DNA of 64,000 nt from Utricularia gibba (taxonomy: Eukaryota; Streptophyta; Magnoliopsida; Lamiales; Lentibulariaceae): the NCBI GenBank assembly GCA_002189035.1, contig CM007989.1, positions 2,356,001 through 2,420,000 on the forward strand. The letters run 5' to 3'. The notes under the pieces are model-generated. The model was given only the letters and a program-made list of their open reading frames with translations. It did not search any database and had not been told where the DNA came from. Position numbers and translations under genes: made by a program. Within the stretch, counting starts at the first letter, position 1, and each line of letters starts with the position of its first letter. Of this stretch, positions 13,296 to 25,632 are shown piece after piece.

Positions 13296-16200
13296 TTACA
13301 GCAGACCGGCCGAGACAGCCATCGGATCGCCTGCCTCCAAACTACGCCTCTTCTTTTTTCCCTCTCCATACCTCGACCTCCTCGGAGCCTCGTCTTCACT
13401 TTCACTCTCCTCGTTCTTGTTGCCGTTATAGTGATCTCCATGTCGACCTCTGGTCGGCCCTTCGTTGCTGGGTCCGTCATCCGAGCCCGGAGTCACTTGG
13501 CCGGAGCCATGACTCCGATCAACTAATGAGCCTACCGTCTGATCCTTTTTCGATTGACCGGAGCTCTGTGACTGTTGGGGTAGTGAAGGTTGTTGCTGCT
13601 GATAGAAGGGAAACAGACCGGCTCCTCCAGGACCAGCTCTGGCTGCACTGCCGCCGGCATCCATTCCACCCATGTAATGCCCAGGGCCGGGACGCATGGC
13701 CATCCCGAGCGGACGGCCTGGGAACATCATTCCGGGAGCAGGGCCTGCGAAATCACCGGGAAATCTGGGACCATAATGGCCAAAACCTCTTGGAGCCATT
13801 CCGTAAGGATCGGCCATTGGAAAACCATCGGGGTTCATCGGTCTATATGAAAAACCATCGCGCATCATGGCAGGGGGGAAGCCTGGAAAAGGTCTGCCGC
13901 CTTGAGGTATCGGGGCATGAGGCCACATCATCCCTCTGGATCTTCCTCGGCCTTGAACTCCATAGAGGTTTTCAGAACTGTCGTCTTCATCCTCACTTTC
14001 TTCTTCTTCCTCTTCTTCATTATCTTCAAACGGTACAATATCTGGATCTTCAATTCCACTATCAGCACCAACTCCTCTTCCATTTTCTGCTTCTCGCTTT
14101 GCTTCAGCTGCAACTAGGACAGCCTGGAAAAACAAATGTTTTCCTCATGTTACTACATTTTGTGCAAGAATGAAGCATATGTGATGGACAGTATTAAAAA
14201 GCATGGGTTGATTCCTCTTTTTCATGCAGTCTAGGATAAAAATAAGACAAATGCATAGCATCAACTAAAGGTCCATAAGAAAGAGTGTCTGTATACAGTA
14301 TGTGAACTTAGAACTTTAACAGACGCCAGAATGGGTAGCCGAAGTTTAGGAATGCATTTCTGCAGAATATGCGTACCGTAAGATCACTGTCTGGCTCAAT
14401 GTAAAGCAGCGACGCCAGCTGCTCACCAATGGAAGGCTCCAATTCCTGACAGTCTCGACTAATCTGCAATTGATGGGAATAATGCAAGCAACTTATAGTT
14501 GGATCTGATCAGATCAGATTGGAACACGACAGACTGAACATGAAAGCCTTCAGAAATGGGAGGAAATATAAAAAATGCAACCATCTCATCAAGCCACCAT
14601 GATGAACAAGGAATCTATATCTGGCCCATATCATTGAACCTTGTTCAAAAACAGCTCAAGGAATAGGGATGACATTATGTCAAATCTTTTCAAAGCACTA
14701 GCAATTTGATACATATTTACTTTTCCCTTTTCTCAGGGAAGGGCTGAAGGGGTGAAACTTGCTTTACTTTCACTTTTTGGGGCCAAAAAGTAAATATGTG
14801 TACCAAATTGTTAGGGCTTAAACTTTGTATTTCAGACAACTACAAAAGCTATAATGAAAAATTATCCAAATCACGGGAGACATTTTCACGAAAGGTATGC
14901 CCAGAAACTCCAACAATTATACAGATGAAATGTAACACTCACAATTTTGTATTTTTCCACATTACATGCAAGAAGAAAGATATGTACACATACCTTCACT
15001 GGCAAGTTCTCGTTATAGGGATTTCTCAAGTGCCGGGTTTTTTCAAATGACAACTCAGAGAGCTGAAAGCATGCACAATGGTAGGTTAAACCACAGAATA
15101 AAAATAAACTAGATGAACATACTGACAAGATAAGGTCAATAAAAAAGTCCCGGGTATTACCAGCCATACGTTTTCCCAAGCAATCATGGACATCAAAATC
15201 ACCTCAGTGAAAAAATAGCAATATAAAGTACTGGAGCACATAGCTGGCACACAGTATTTCTAATCTGAAGATGGACAGATGTATTTTTTTTAATCATGAG
15301 ATGGATCGCACCTTTAGCCATTTAACAGCAAAATTTCGACCATAATTAGCAGTTCCATTTGCATGCTTCCAGTTCCCTCCACCAATGAAGCCTCCAATTT
15401 TGCATGTCATCCTTGCACAACCCTGTTTGACAACAACAGAAATATAAACTCAAGTAGGAAAATAACTATCTCATCGTTTCTCAAGAAATAGACCTGTTGC
15501 TTCATTAAGCTTTTCAGGTAAATAAATCAATCCTGCCATAATGAGCGTCCAAGGGTAAAATCATTAAAATGACCTGAAAATGCCTAGTCTTATTCACTGA
15601 AAAAATCAATATGATATTGTCAGCAGAGTCAAAAGCTTCATTAAGTTTGGCTTCATTGCTTCTCTGAGTTGCCCACACTCCTTGTTGCACAGACAATTCC
15701 AAATTCTCACGGTTGCAACTTTTTACGACAAAGTACCTAATCAACATGCAAAAGGAATACACAATGTAAGCACACATCCAGCTGATAAATACTTCACGCA
15801 AGAGTTGAAGATTAAAACATTTTGATGGGAATTGAAAAAGATATGTCCTACAAAAGCGTACAGAGTTCAGGATAGGTTTGCCTTGTCATACATGGATCCA
15901 AAAAAAAAAAGGCGAGATAGTGATACGGCTAAACAACCTTCATTGCAAACAAAAAAACAAAAACGCATCATTACTAGGGAAAACAACAGCTACAGTGCTC
16001 AGGGATGATCAAGATTTGGCGGCAAAACCTTCACGGCACTTAATAAGATAGAGAAGACAATTGGCGATGAACTTTAAGGAAATTCAATAAATCTCGATAC
16101 TATTCACAACAGTTGAAAGCCAAATTCCATCAATCAACAGCTATTACAACCGAAAAGATAAATGTCTCTGAAAAAAATATCCATAACAAATACAGAACCA

Positions 16201-17168
16201 GCTGTCCTAAGGAAAGGCCTTGTTCGGAACACACCTAGACGTTCCTTGGGGCAGGGGTGCGGCAACCCTACTAGGCTGAGTTGGTGGATTACTTGAAGTA
16301 TTTTGTATTTGAGACTGATGGCTATGTTGCTGAACATTGACCGAGTCGGTTGCCATGGGTTTTATCGATTGACTCACACCATTCTGTACTTGTGGAAACT
16401 GAGATTTCTCTGACTGCTGAATGGGAGCAGCACTACGGTTTTGAAAAAGTTTGCTCCCATAATTGTTTGAAGATAACTGCTGAATCTTCTGAAGAACTTC
16501 CGCCACAGGAGGTGGTGGTCCTGGAAGCTTAGCGTGCCTATACCTGCAATCAGGGCCATTCGGACAAAACCCCAACTTGTACCTGCCCAGAAACCAACGA
16601 TCAGATAGAAAGCCCAAAACACTAATGTACCGTAGTCAAAGAAGCACACAAGATTCGAAAAAAAATGATATATTGGAACGCTAGGAAACCTAATAACGCC
16701 CATAAAGCTCACCCTAGGAGTATTAATGTTCAAATCCTATAAAAACCTAAAACCATCACAGTATACTCACATATTACACTCCTTAATATCTTCATTAGTA
16801 TGTTTATACACACAATCCTGCTCGCGGCACTCCCCATACAAACGGAAAAACCTGCACACGGGCATCCGGGATTTGTCGTACTGATGAAGGAACCCACAGG
16901 CATCACCTTTCATACACAAAGATCTCAACCAGTGTCTACAAACCGTTTGTCGAAAGCTTCGCCTTCCGCTGCCCATCCCTTCCCCCGCCTGCCCACTTGG
17001 TACCGATGCAGCATAATGGATATTCCCACCCGCAGCAGCAGATAACGCCCCCACGCTAGCATCCGCCCCAGGCGCTTGCGCTAACGCTGCAGAAGCGGTC
17101 GGACCACTGGGGCCTATGTCCAATCCGCCCTCAAAATCAAAACTCATAGCCCCTTCTCCGTCGTCCAT
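13296..17168 (-). CDS. CPSF30: CPSF30 long form: CCCH zinc fingers plus YTH domain
   Basis: Seven exons: 16771-17168, 16235-16582, 15574-15736, 15312-15422, 14994-15062, 14377-14463 and 13296-14123, giving 667 aa in frame. The subunit acts in mRNA cleavage and polyadenylation, and its plant long form reads m6A. Three CCCH fingers are seen: from Cys77 (CRHWLRSLCMKGDACGFLH), about residue 104 (CRFFRLYGECREQDCVYKH) and about residue 131, the last split by intron 1 (CPNGPDCRYRH). The YTH domain follows from about residue 249 (YFVVKSCNRENLELSV) with aromatic-cage Trp in GVWATQRSNE and GGGNWKHANG. The tail is acidic, then Gly/Pro/Met-rich, then basic. Arabidopsis makes a short form by polyadenylation in intron 2; the equivalent intron here is 15737-16234. 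Confidence 0.95.
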
Positions 17169-17610
17169 CGCTCAGTCAGCAACTCAACGGACAATCCCCA
17201 GCTCCACCATTCAAAAAGTACACCAATCGATCAGATAGCAGAGGAGGAAATCGGAGACGAACTGAAATCACGTCGCCTGCTCAACAACCAATTACCTAAT
17301 CTGCTTCCTCTCACCTTTTTAATTAAATAAAATAAATTACCTAATCCGGTAAAGAAAATGTGTATTTAGAATTTGACGCATTTGGCACGCTTTTACTTTT
17401 ACTAAATCTTAATATTATATTGTATTAATATAATGATTGACTTATATTATATTAATAGGAATACTGATATATATTCTAGAAGAATAATTTTTCTAATTAA
17501 CCCATAATTTTGAATATAACGAAAAAATCCGTATATATGACGGCAATGGTGCCCGGCAAACGTGAGTTCGAAATGCGAAGAAAGGAAGCTATCAGAGGAA
17601 GACAAAATAG
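17169..17610. other. CPSF30 promoter / CCC1 3' region
   Basis: AT-rich spacer between two tandem minus-strand genes, containing the CPSF30 promoter and leader and the CCC1 3' end. No coding frame is supported. Confidence 0.5.
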
Positions 17611-20600
17611 CTATGTGAACAGAGTGACGACATCCCTGCGGTAGCCGCGGACCATCAACAGCCTCGGCACATTATCCACCAGCAGGTCCATATACTCCAT
17701 GTAGAAGTAGGCAGGGTGGTTCACCGGTGGCGGCGGCAGGCTCACCAGGACGACGGCGGCCATCCTCGAGTATCTCAGGATCATGGAGTTCAACTTCAAG
17801 GTGGTGTACAGAAACTTCTCTACTTGCTGCTCGTTCACAGTCACAGGCTTCCCATCGGCCATCAATGGCATCCCTTCTCTCTCAGCCTTCTCCTGCATCC
17901 CTGCAAGGTAACCGGCTACTCTTTCCTGAGCAGCCGTGAATGCCTCCACTGATTTGTCTTGCTGTTCGGTGGGTTCATCCCACGACTTCAACGAGATGAC
18001 TATCACTTCCGCCTGCATGCGGAGATCATACAGAAACTTCTTCACATCAGCTTTGAGCTCCTCTGCATCTGAATCTTCTTCAGCGATGCAAAAGACCTGG
18101 ATTTTGCAGCTCTCGAAGCTTTCCTTTGTGAGGAGGAGCTGAGAAAGGAGAAGCATCAGGCCACCATCTTTTACTATCCAGTACAGATCAATTGTGCCAT
18201 ACTGCCTTTGATACTCGTTGGGCCACTCATCAAGCCCCTTCACGATGACTACTGCCTTGTTAGCAACAATGCAGTCGTTTATGATCCCTACAAAGGTGGC
18301 TGGTATCTCCCTTAGATTTTCTCGGCGCCATATCTCAGGGTACCTCATCACGACGATGTTTGGCTTTAGATTTCCCAAACCCATGGTTTGGACAATGCCA
18401 CGGAAACCATCAGACATCGAAGGTGCAACAACTATCTCCGCAACACCCTCACACCTTCTGTATTCAATATATGTGCTAAGTGCCCTGCAAGCAGCCTTGG
18501 CATCCTCCGCACACTCGTGGTAATCACCATCTAGAATAGAAACGAAAATTGACATCCCCTCCCTTTCTTCTTCATGCAGTTTGCAAAATCTGCAAGTTTT
18601 GGGTGGCAGGGCACATTTTCTGGTAACTTCCCCCATGGCCGACAGAATACAAGAGGTATGGGATACCAGTTCTTAGGATGCACCTGGCTAGCTGCATGGT
18701 AGAGAACTCAGTCAAATATGCGCTCAGTTAAATATCTTAATCTAACTTCTGAGGAGCAATAGGATTTTCGGGCGGTGTTGGATCCTTGAAAACACTAAAA
18801 TTGAAGCAGCCACCAAGTTAAAAAAATTGCGAGGAATATCAATTTAAGCTAAGTAAATAAAGAAGCAATCACGAAAATGGGCGAGGACCTCCCAAGGATC
18901 GTAGGCTACGAAGAGCAAGTTGAAAGTAAGCGCTCTTGAAACCATCGCCCCAGTCTCCAGCTTTTCCTTTGATACTCACATAGTAGTAGATGAGGGTAGC
19001 TAAGGCCAAGGACACCACAGTGAACGCCCAAGAAATTGAGAACATGATAACTGTAGGGAAAAAAATGGAGAGCTTAGGCTATCTGCAGTCAACTCTGCAA
19101 GCTAATAAACATAGATGCAGGTCACAGTGCCACAGCAAAGTGAACCTAGACCAATTTTTTTTTTTTTTTTTTTTGAAGAAACAGGGATGAGTGTGAAAGA
19201 CCTAACCAACACATATTAGTGCTCCAACGAGAGAGAGACTCCAGTGGTGAAACCTCCACCGAGGACGCCAACTAGGAGCATCTAGTAGATCCAAAAGGAA
19301 GCAGGAAAGGTTAACACCCCCATAGCAAAGAAGGAAAAACATTGTCACAGTTGGGGTGATGAGATCCAGATTCCCAATTACAACACAGCCAATACACAGG
19401 AATGCGGTGAACAATGTAGCAGCATGTGGCTCATTACGATCAGCGCATTTGAAGTAATTAAGAATAGGTAAGATGTCATCGTTGGCTATTGCTGCAAGAA
19501 GTCGTGGTGCACCAGTCAAGCTCTGTAAAGCTGCACCCAAGGTTGAGAGGATGATACCTACATACGTTATTGCAGGTAAAGGCCAGGCAACTGTAGCCGT
19601 AAGCAACCTGCATACATAATCATACACAAAGCAAACAAAACAGTGAATGAAAATGCTATCCTTTTGCATGGAGTAACATGGTAATGAAAGTGGTTAATGC
19701 GCTACCTATCAGTTAAAAGTTTCTCCCTAGTTGCTAGGGCGCCAAAAAAGAGCACAGACACCAGATAGAGACCTGATGTTGCCAGAGTTGCCCCTAAAGT
19801 CCCAATAGGGATGGACCTCTGAGTGTCCTTAAGTGAAGCAGAGCGGTTTGAACCAGCCATAATCCCTGTTACAGCAGGGAAAAACAGACCGACCAAAGCA
19901 CTGAAAACAATGGAAATTGGCAGATGGGATTAAATATTATCACACGATAATAAGTAATAAAATCAAATAAATCATAATCAGTAGCAAGAGTATGCAAGTA
20001 AATATTTGAATATAATCTCACTTGAAACTCCAGTAAATTCTCCCATTGGGATCAGGTATTCCAGCACGATTGGTAGTTTGATACTGTGAACTCCAATTAT
20101 CTTTGAAAGAACTGAAACTCAACCCGGTGATTCCCTCTGTAACATGTATAGTTGGTCACATGAGCAATTAATAGGAAAAAGTACTAAAATAAAGGCAGAA
20201 AAAAATGGAGCATGGTAAGCAAACTCACCAGCCGGGCGATCATTCCTTGCCAAAAGTATCCCAATAAATATACAGAATACTGAAAAGAGGACAGGTATAA
20301 GAAATGCGGGTGCTACCCTGTTGATAATTTTTACTCCACCGAAAACAATCAAACAAAGCAAGATTGTCACGATTATCCCATATACTTGCAAGTCGTGTAT
20401 ACTTGGGCTGGAAATGGGTTGCGCCACGTCAGTGCCATTTATCCTCACAAAAGTCTCACTATCTGCAACAGAAAAGGTTACTTCTAAATTATCAAACATG
20501 TGAGCTCGTTAGCATTTAAAGTGGGTTGGGTTTATGCATGGTGGGAAAAGATCATTGTTATATTGCTAGCACTTGAAAATTTCAAACCTTAAGAAAGGGG

Positions 20601-22578
20601 GAAAAAAGATCAATTTTACCTCTAAAAATTCCTGCCTGCGGCAGTGCATTCAGAAATGTCTCAACAGCTCCTAAAACATACCTGTTACATATATTTTTTT
20701 TTCAAAACACTGCCACAAATAAAAATGAAAAAGGAAAAAGCTGAACTTGTGTGTCAGAACTCACAGTGCACCAGCGACAGCATTTCCCAGAAAAAAGCAC
20801 AACCCAATGCTGACCCCAACCTCAGGACCCAAGGCTCGACCAATTAAATAATAAGGTCCCCCTCCCTTATGCAGAGGTTGGGAATGATCAGTCGTGTATC
20901 TAAGAGTTATTACATGCTGCACAAAGAGACAACTAAGTTCGTAGCGAATCAAAACATATCATGATACCTTCATTGCACCATTTGTAGCAATAGCACTCAA
21001 GGATATAGTTGTAAGGAAGGTACATGAACCACAGAAGAGAACCAGCAAGAGTGAGTCACCAATTCCAGCCATACCCACAATCCTAAAATTGTACAACTTG
21101 GATTAGAATGTGGGTCAATTTAGGAAAGAGTGAACGTTCTTCACAACCAATATGAAGTATAATGTGCATTCATAACCATGATCACCAATGCAAGGATCCG
21201 AAGTGGATTTACGTGATACAGGAAGCATGAATCTCACCATGAAAAACGTATGAAGAAAATGATCCCCAAAATGTTTTGCAAGCAAGGCACGAAAACACCC
21301 ATTAATGTTCCCGATTTATGGGGGTCTCCCTGCATTATCAGGTCCAAAATTCAGTTGACAAAGAACAAAGCAATGAAATCAGTTTTCTAATACCACTTTC
21401 CCAAGTTCACAGTTCTACAGAATTTTAAATTATCAGAGAAAATGGACAATTAGTTTCATCGCAAGTGTCATAATGCAACACTAAGAAAAGACTTGTTTCA
21501 CACAAATGTACGTACTGTGCAGAATCAGGCTTTATCAGCTAAGGGACTGTAAAATCGTACTTCATCATTCAATTTGATAAATTACACTTAAACAAGAGAG
21601 TTACCAAAAATCAAACATCCATAATGAAAATACTTGTTTTAAAATAAGTCCTACTGAACTAATTAGGATTTGTGAAATAATTACACAATACCCCTGGCAT
21701 GCCATAATTAGGATGTGTGCCTTCCCCATCCCTAGGAGAAGATGGTGCTTGAATCTGATCACCTGTCATACTGACACCCAAAAATCATCAATAAAATGGA
21801 GAATTTAAAAAAAATAAGCAATTCAATGAAACATATCAATAACCTTAAGCGTTCAATTAACATAATAGAAAAGCAAGAGGAACCAAATGGCTATAAATAT
21901 GAAGTATATAGATGAAAAATGCCAAGTACAGGCAAGTAATATTAACTATGATTGCATACCTTTTCAGGCCCAAAATGTTAACCAGCGAGTCGAACCCAAA
22001 TAATTCCAACTTGGAAAGAGATTGAGAGCCATGATCGCCTCCATGGTCTCGAAGTGACTCCTCTACTTCCTCATGATCACTCTGCAAGCTAGCTTCAACT
22101 TCTCTACATATGAAGATTTAGATTTTGAAATGTGATGCTAATGTAATCAAGTAAATATTAAAAAAAAAAAGAAACAAGCATCAGAATCTGATGGATACAT
22201 GATAAAAAAAATAACTGAACAATATTCTAAACAAAGGCAAGGCAACAGGAAAAGACTAAACTAGATGCGGATAAAAGTAGAGTAAATCGAACGCAATCAC
22301 CCATCAAGGATGACGCAAATGATGCGTGACGCATGGAAAAGACCAACAGAAACGCAAGAAAGAATCAAATCCTCACTAAAGGCTAACTAGAAAACCTAAA
22401 TCGTTAGTTACTTGGAAGTATTGGGACCATTGGGTGACGGCGCAGATGATACCCCAACGCTAGGATCTATTGAAGACATCTCGAGCACCGCTCGGCCATT
22501 CTCGCTGGTGAAAACTGGCCTGTAGCTGCCACCCCCAAACCCTCCCCTTGAAAAATCAGCGTCGTCGGGAGTTTCCAT
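17611..22578 (-). CDS. CCC1: Cation-chloride cotransporter CCC1, one frameshift
   Basis: Thirteen exons: 22412-22578, 21960-22103, 21692-21770, 21238-21329, 20968-21082, 20765-20865, 20620-20681, 20229-20462, 20022-20136, 19706-19900, 19207-19607, 18889-19050 and 17611-18691. CCC1 is the plant SLC12-type carrier of K+, Na+ and Cl- of the Golgi/TGN and endomembranes. The 12-helix core is clear ([60 protein letters not shown]), followed by the soluble C-terminal domain ending in [10 protein letters not shown]. The last exon changes frame at 18556-18563: upstream reads NCMKKKGRG, downstream [10 protein letters not shown], one base short. With that base restored the product would be about 982 aa (Arabidopsis 975). 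The start is ATG at 22578; an in-frame ATG at 22671 is possible. Confidence 0.92.
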
Positions 22579-23509
22579 TTCCACTTCCGCGTCATGTCCC
22601 CCGCCGCCATATCCCTTGTAGCACAGCTGAAGCAGCGGATCTACCTTTTCTTGCAGAGCATACACATACATACAAAGAATGAACCAAGCTTCAGATCCAA
22701 TACAATGGGGGCGAGTAGAGGAGACACGACGACAATTCAGATACTTGACCCCTTGTGAAGGAAGAAATGGAATGAGGTTGGACTTACTGAGGGCTAAGGT
22801 TTTGGCGAGGTGGGGCGGTGAAATTGATCGTCGGTTACGGATTCAAGAGGACAAATAGGCCGCAGTTCTTTGGGCTGAAATTTTAGTCTTTAGGCCTGCT
22901 TTCTTTTTAAATGCTCTTTTAATTACACGCCGCCCAATTCCTTCCCCTGTCATTAAACATGGTTTTATGTTCAAAATCATTTTCTTTTTATAAAATATTG
23001 TACAATTATTTTGAAATAAAAAAGATCGTGGACGTGGTGATCCCTCAAGATACTTTTTCTTGACGTGGCGATTTGCTGCTGGCTCCTTCGCATTGGATAA
23101 CATCATGCTCTTCCGGGGCCCAGTTCCAACTCACCATTATTAACCTTACTTTCCTTTTATTTTTAAGATGTATAATAATTATTAAAACCCAATATTAATC
23201 CACAGTAAAAACACATTTTTATGCAACGATAACTATTAAATATTAAAAATAAAACCTTAATAAAATCTTCTAAATAAACCAAATATACCCTTCAAATACT
23301 TATTTTACCCCGCGGGTGAAAAAATAAACATGCTTCAAAAGGTTGTTGTGTTATAAGTAAATTTGAATTCTAAATTAGTTTGCTTTTTTATCTATCTAAT
23401 TTTCAAAAAAGAAAAAAAAAACGAAATGGAAAACAATGCATCAGGAATTACCTTTGACTCTCCAATGAAGCAGATACAAGAAATTATTGGTTTGGTTTTC
23501 TTTTTCTGT
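22579..23509. other. CCC1 promoter / CUL4 3' region
   Basis: Contains the CCC1 5' leader (possibly with a leader intron) and the CUL4 3' end. The part after 23110 is strongly AT-rich. No supported gene. Confidence 0.5.
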
Positions 23510-25595
23510 TCAAGCGAGGTAATTGTATATCTGAGGATTGCTCTTGTCCCGCTCCAGGTACTCTCTGTCGATGAGGCTCTCGATTCTTTTCTTGAGATCC
23601 GCTGGTTTTATGGGGAACTTCAGCTGCAGCAGCAACGACAACAATGTCAATGTTCTTCTTTTGCCAACCCAAAATCATCCTTCTCAATACCTGCTGAAAC
23701 AGTTCAGTGATCAGTAGTGTATGGCTCAGAACCTTCCTGGTTTTCATGATCCGAACGATGGCGGCATCGACCTGAGCATAGAAAGAGTACGGCCGGGTTA
23801 GTTTAAGAAGAGATACGAGGCAGAGAGGGCATGGGAAGGTTCGACCTGATATTGGCGATCCTGGAATACCCGCTCGGTGGTGCTCGTGTTCTCCTCCACA
23901 GTTTCCTTCATTTGAATCGCGTTCACCTGGAGTGGAAAGGAGAGTATGTTTGTGAGCCAGTTTTACAAATAACAAGGAGCAGAGGGTGCACCCACCTTTA
24001 TGCGATAAAGGGGAGCTGAAAATTGATCGTTGAAGACGAAGGAGTCGCCATCTTCAACATCTCTGCTCTTCGGAATCTGCAAGGATGAAGATTGGTTTTA
24101 ACTAAGAGGGTGAGTAAAAGGTGGAACTGAAGAATCATCAGCGAGTACTCACTTTTTGAAGGACGCGGGTTTTCCCACAAGCAAGGGACTGCAACGTCCG
24201 CTTTAGTTCTTTGTCCTCGATGCCAGAAGACTCTTTAATATCTTGGTAGCTAAGAGTTTCCGCATCGTTGAACAGCATCAACACAACCGTCTATCAGAAA
24301 AAGAATCGAAAAAAAAGTAGCATTATAGTGTCTTCCAGGATGCATACACAGAAAGAACAACCAATGAAATAGTTACAGGGCATGTTCATAGAAGATGAAC
24401 CTGAAATAGCGAAACTGCAAGCTCCTTTTTGCCCTTGGGAAAGTTCGCTTTAAGCATGCAGTGTCCCAGTGAATTTTGCCACATTAATCGTCTTCCGTGG
24501 TACTTACTCAAGTAAAATTCTTTAAAGATATCCTGAGGGAGGAGTTTTGGATTAAGAAAAGGCAAAGTTGCTAAATTCCAGATGTGAAGAACTACACCAC
24601 ATAACAAACCTGATACACATTGAGCTCATGCGGAAGGCGAACATCCATGGGAGGATAGGTTGGCCAATAACTGCAGTAAAGTATAGAAAACACGTCTTCA
24701 AAAAAAGGAGCATACAAGTTGCAAAAGCTTGAGGCAAAGCAAGATGCAATGAATGTAGGCTTCACCCATCGTTAACACGTGGACACTCATCTCTATCCCC
24801 GTTGGAAGTTTGGTACGAGCATGGGATGATTGCTTGAACGACTCATTAATCTCTTTTGATAATTCAATATCCTGGAATAACATTTCTAATCATGATTATA
24901 ACATGATATCCATCTACCACTAAATGCCAGAAACAAATCAGATACGTATCAATGATTACAAGAAAGGGAGGGAGATGGGGGTGACCACGGCAGCATCTAT
25001 CTAGAGTTGTTCAAGATAAAACACATACATTACATACACACACAAAAAAAGCCAATTCCACTCTACCAATGCAAACCAAAACCAAATGTAAATCTAATTT
25101 TTATCTATTGACAATGGAAGAATGTAGAAAATTCACAACAAACCTTAAACATCCCTCAAGTTTGTTTGTGAATTGACTACCACACTCTGTCTTCAACTGC
25201 CCAGAGAATTTGAATCTTCTAGTCAATAATGCTGAAAACTTCAAAATGAGTTTAATATTAAAAAAGGGTCACCTTCGTTATCATTGATTTCTCTGCATCA
25301 ATGTATGCACTCTTTCCAAGTAAGAGTCTTTTCGCAAGATCTTTCTTGTAAAATGCTTCAAATACATCTTTACCCTATATAATTTTCCAACAGAGAGAAT
25401 CTTTAACAAAACGATTTTCCAACAGAAAGAATTTCAATCAAAATTTCACTAAATTGCAAACTGAACCTGTATGAATCTGAATAACACCAAAACTTTGTCA
25501 AGTGTACCCTCCAATTCTTCCTCTGATGTACCCTTGTTTCCAGCACGCAATCTCTCATCCACAAACTTGGCAATTAGCTCAGCAGGCCGATTCTG

Positions 25596-25632
<37 letters not shown>

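Noticed and set aside
13526-14173. 215-codon plus-strand frame over the CPSF30 last exon
   Set aside because: Antisense reading of a GC-rich, low-complexity CPSF30 exon.
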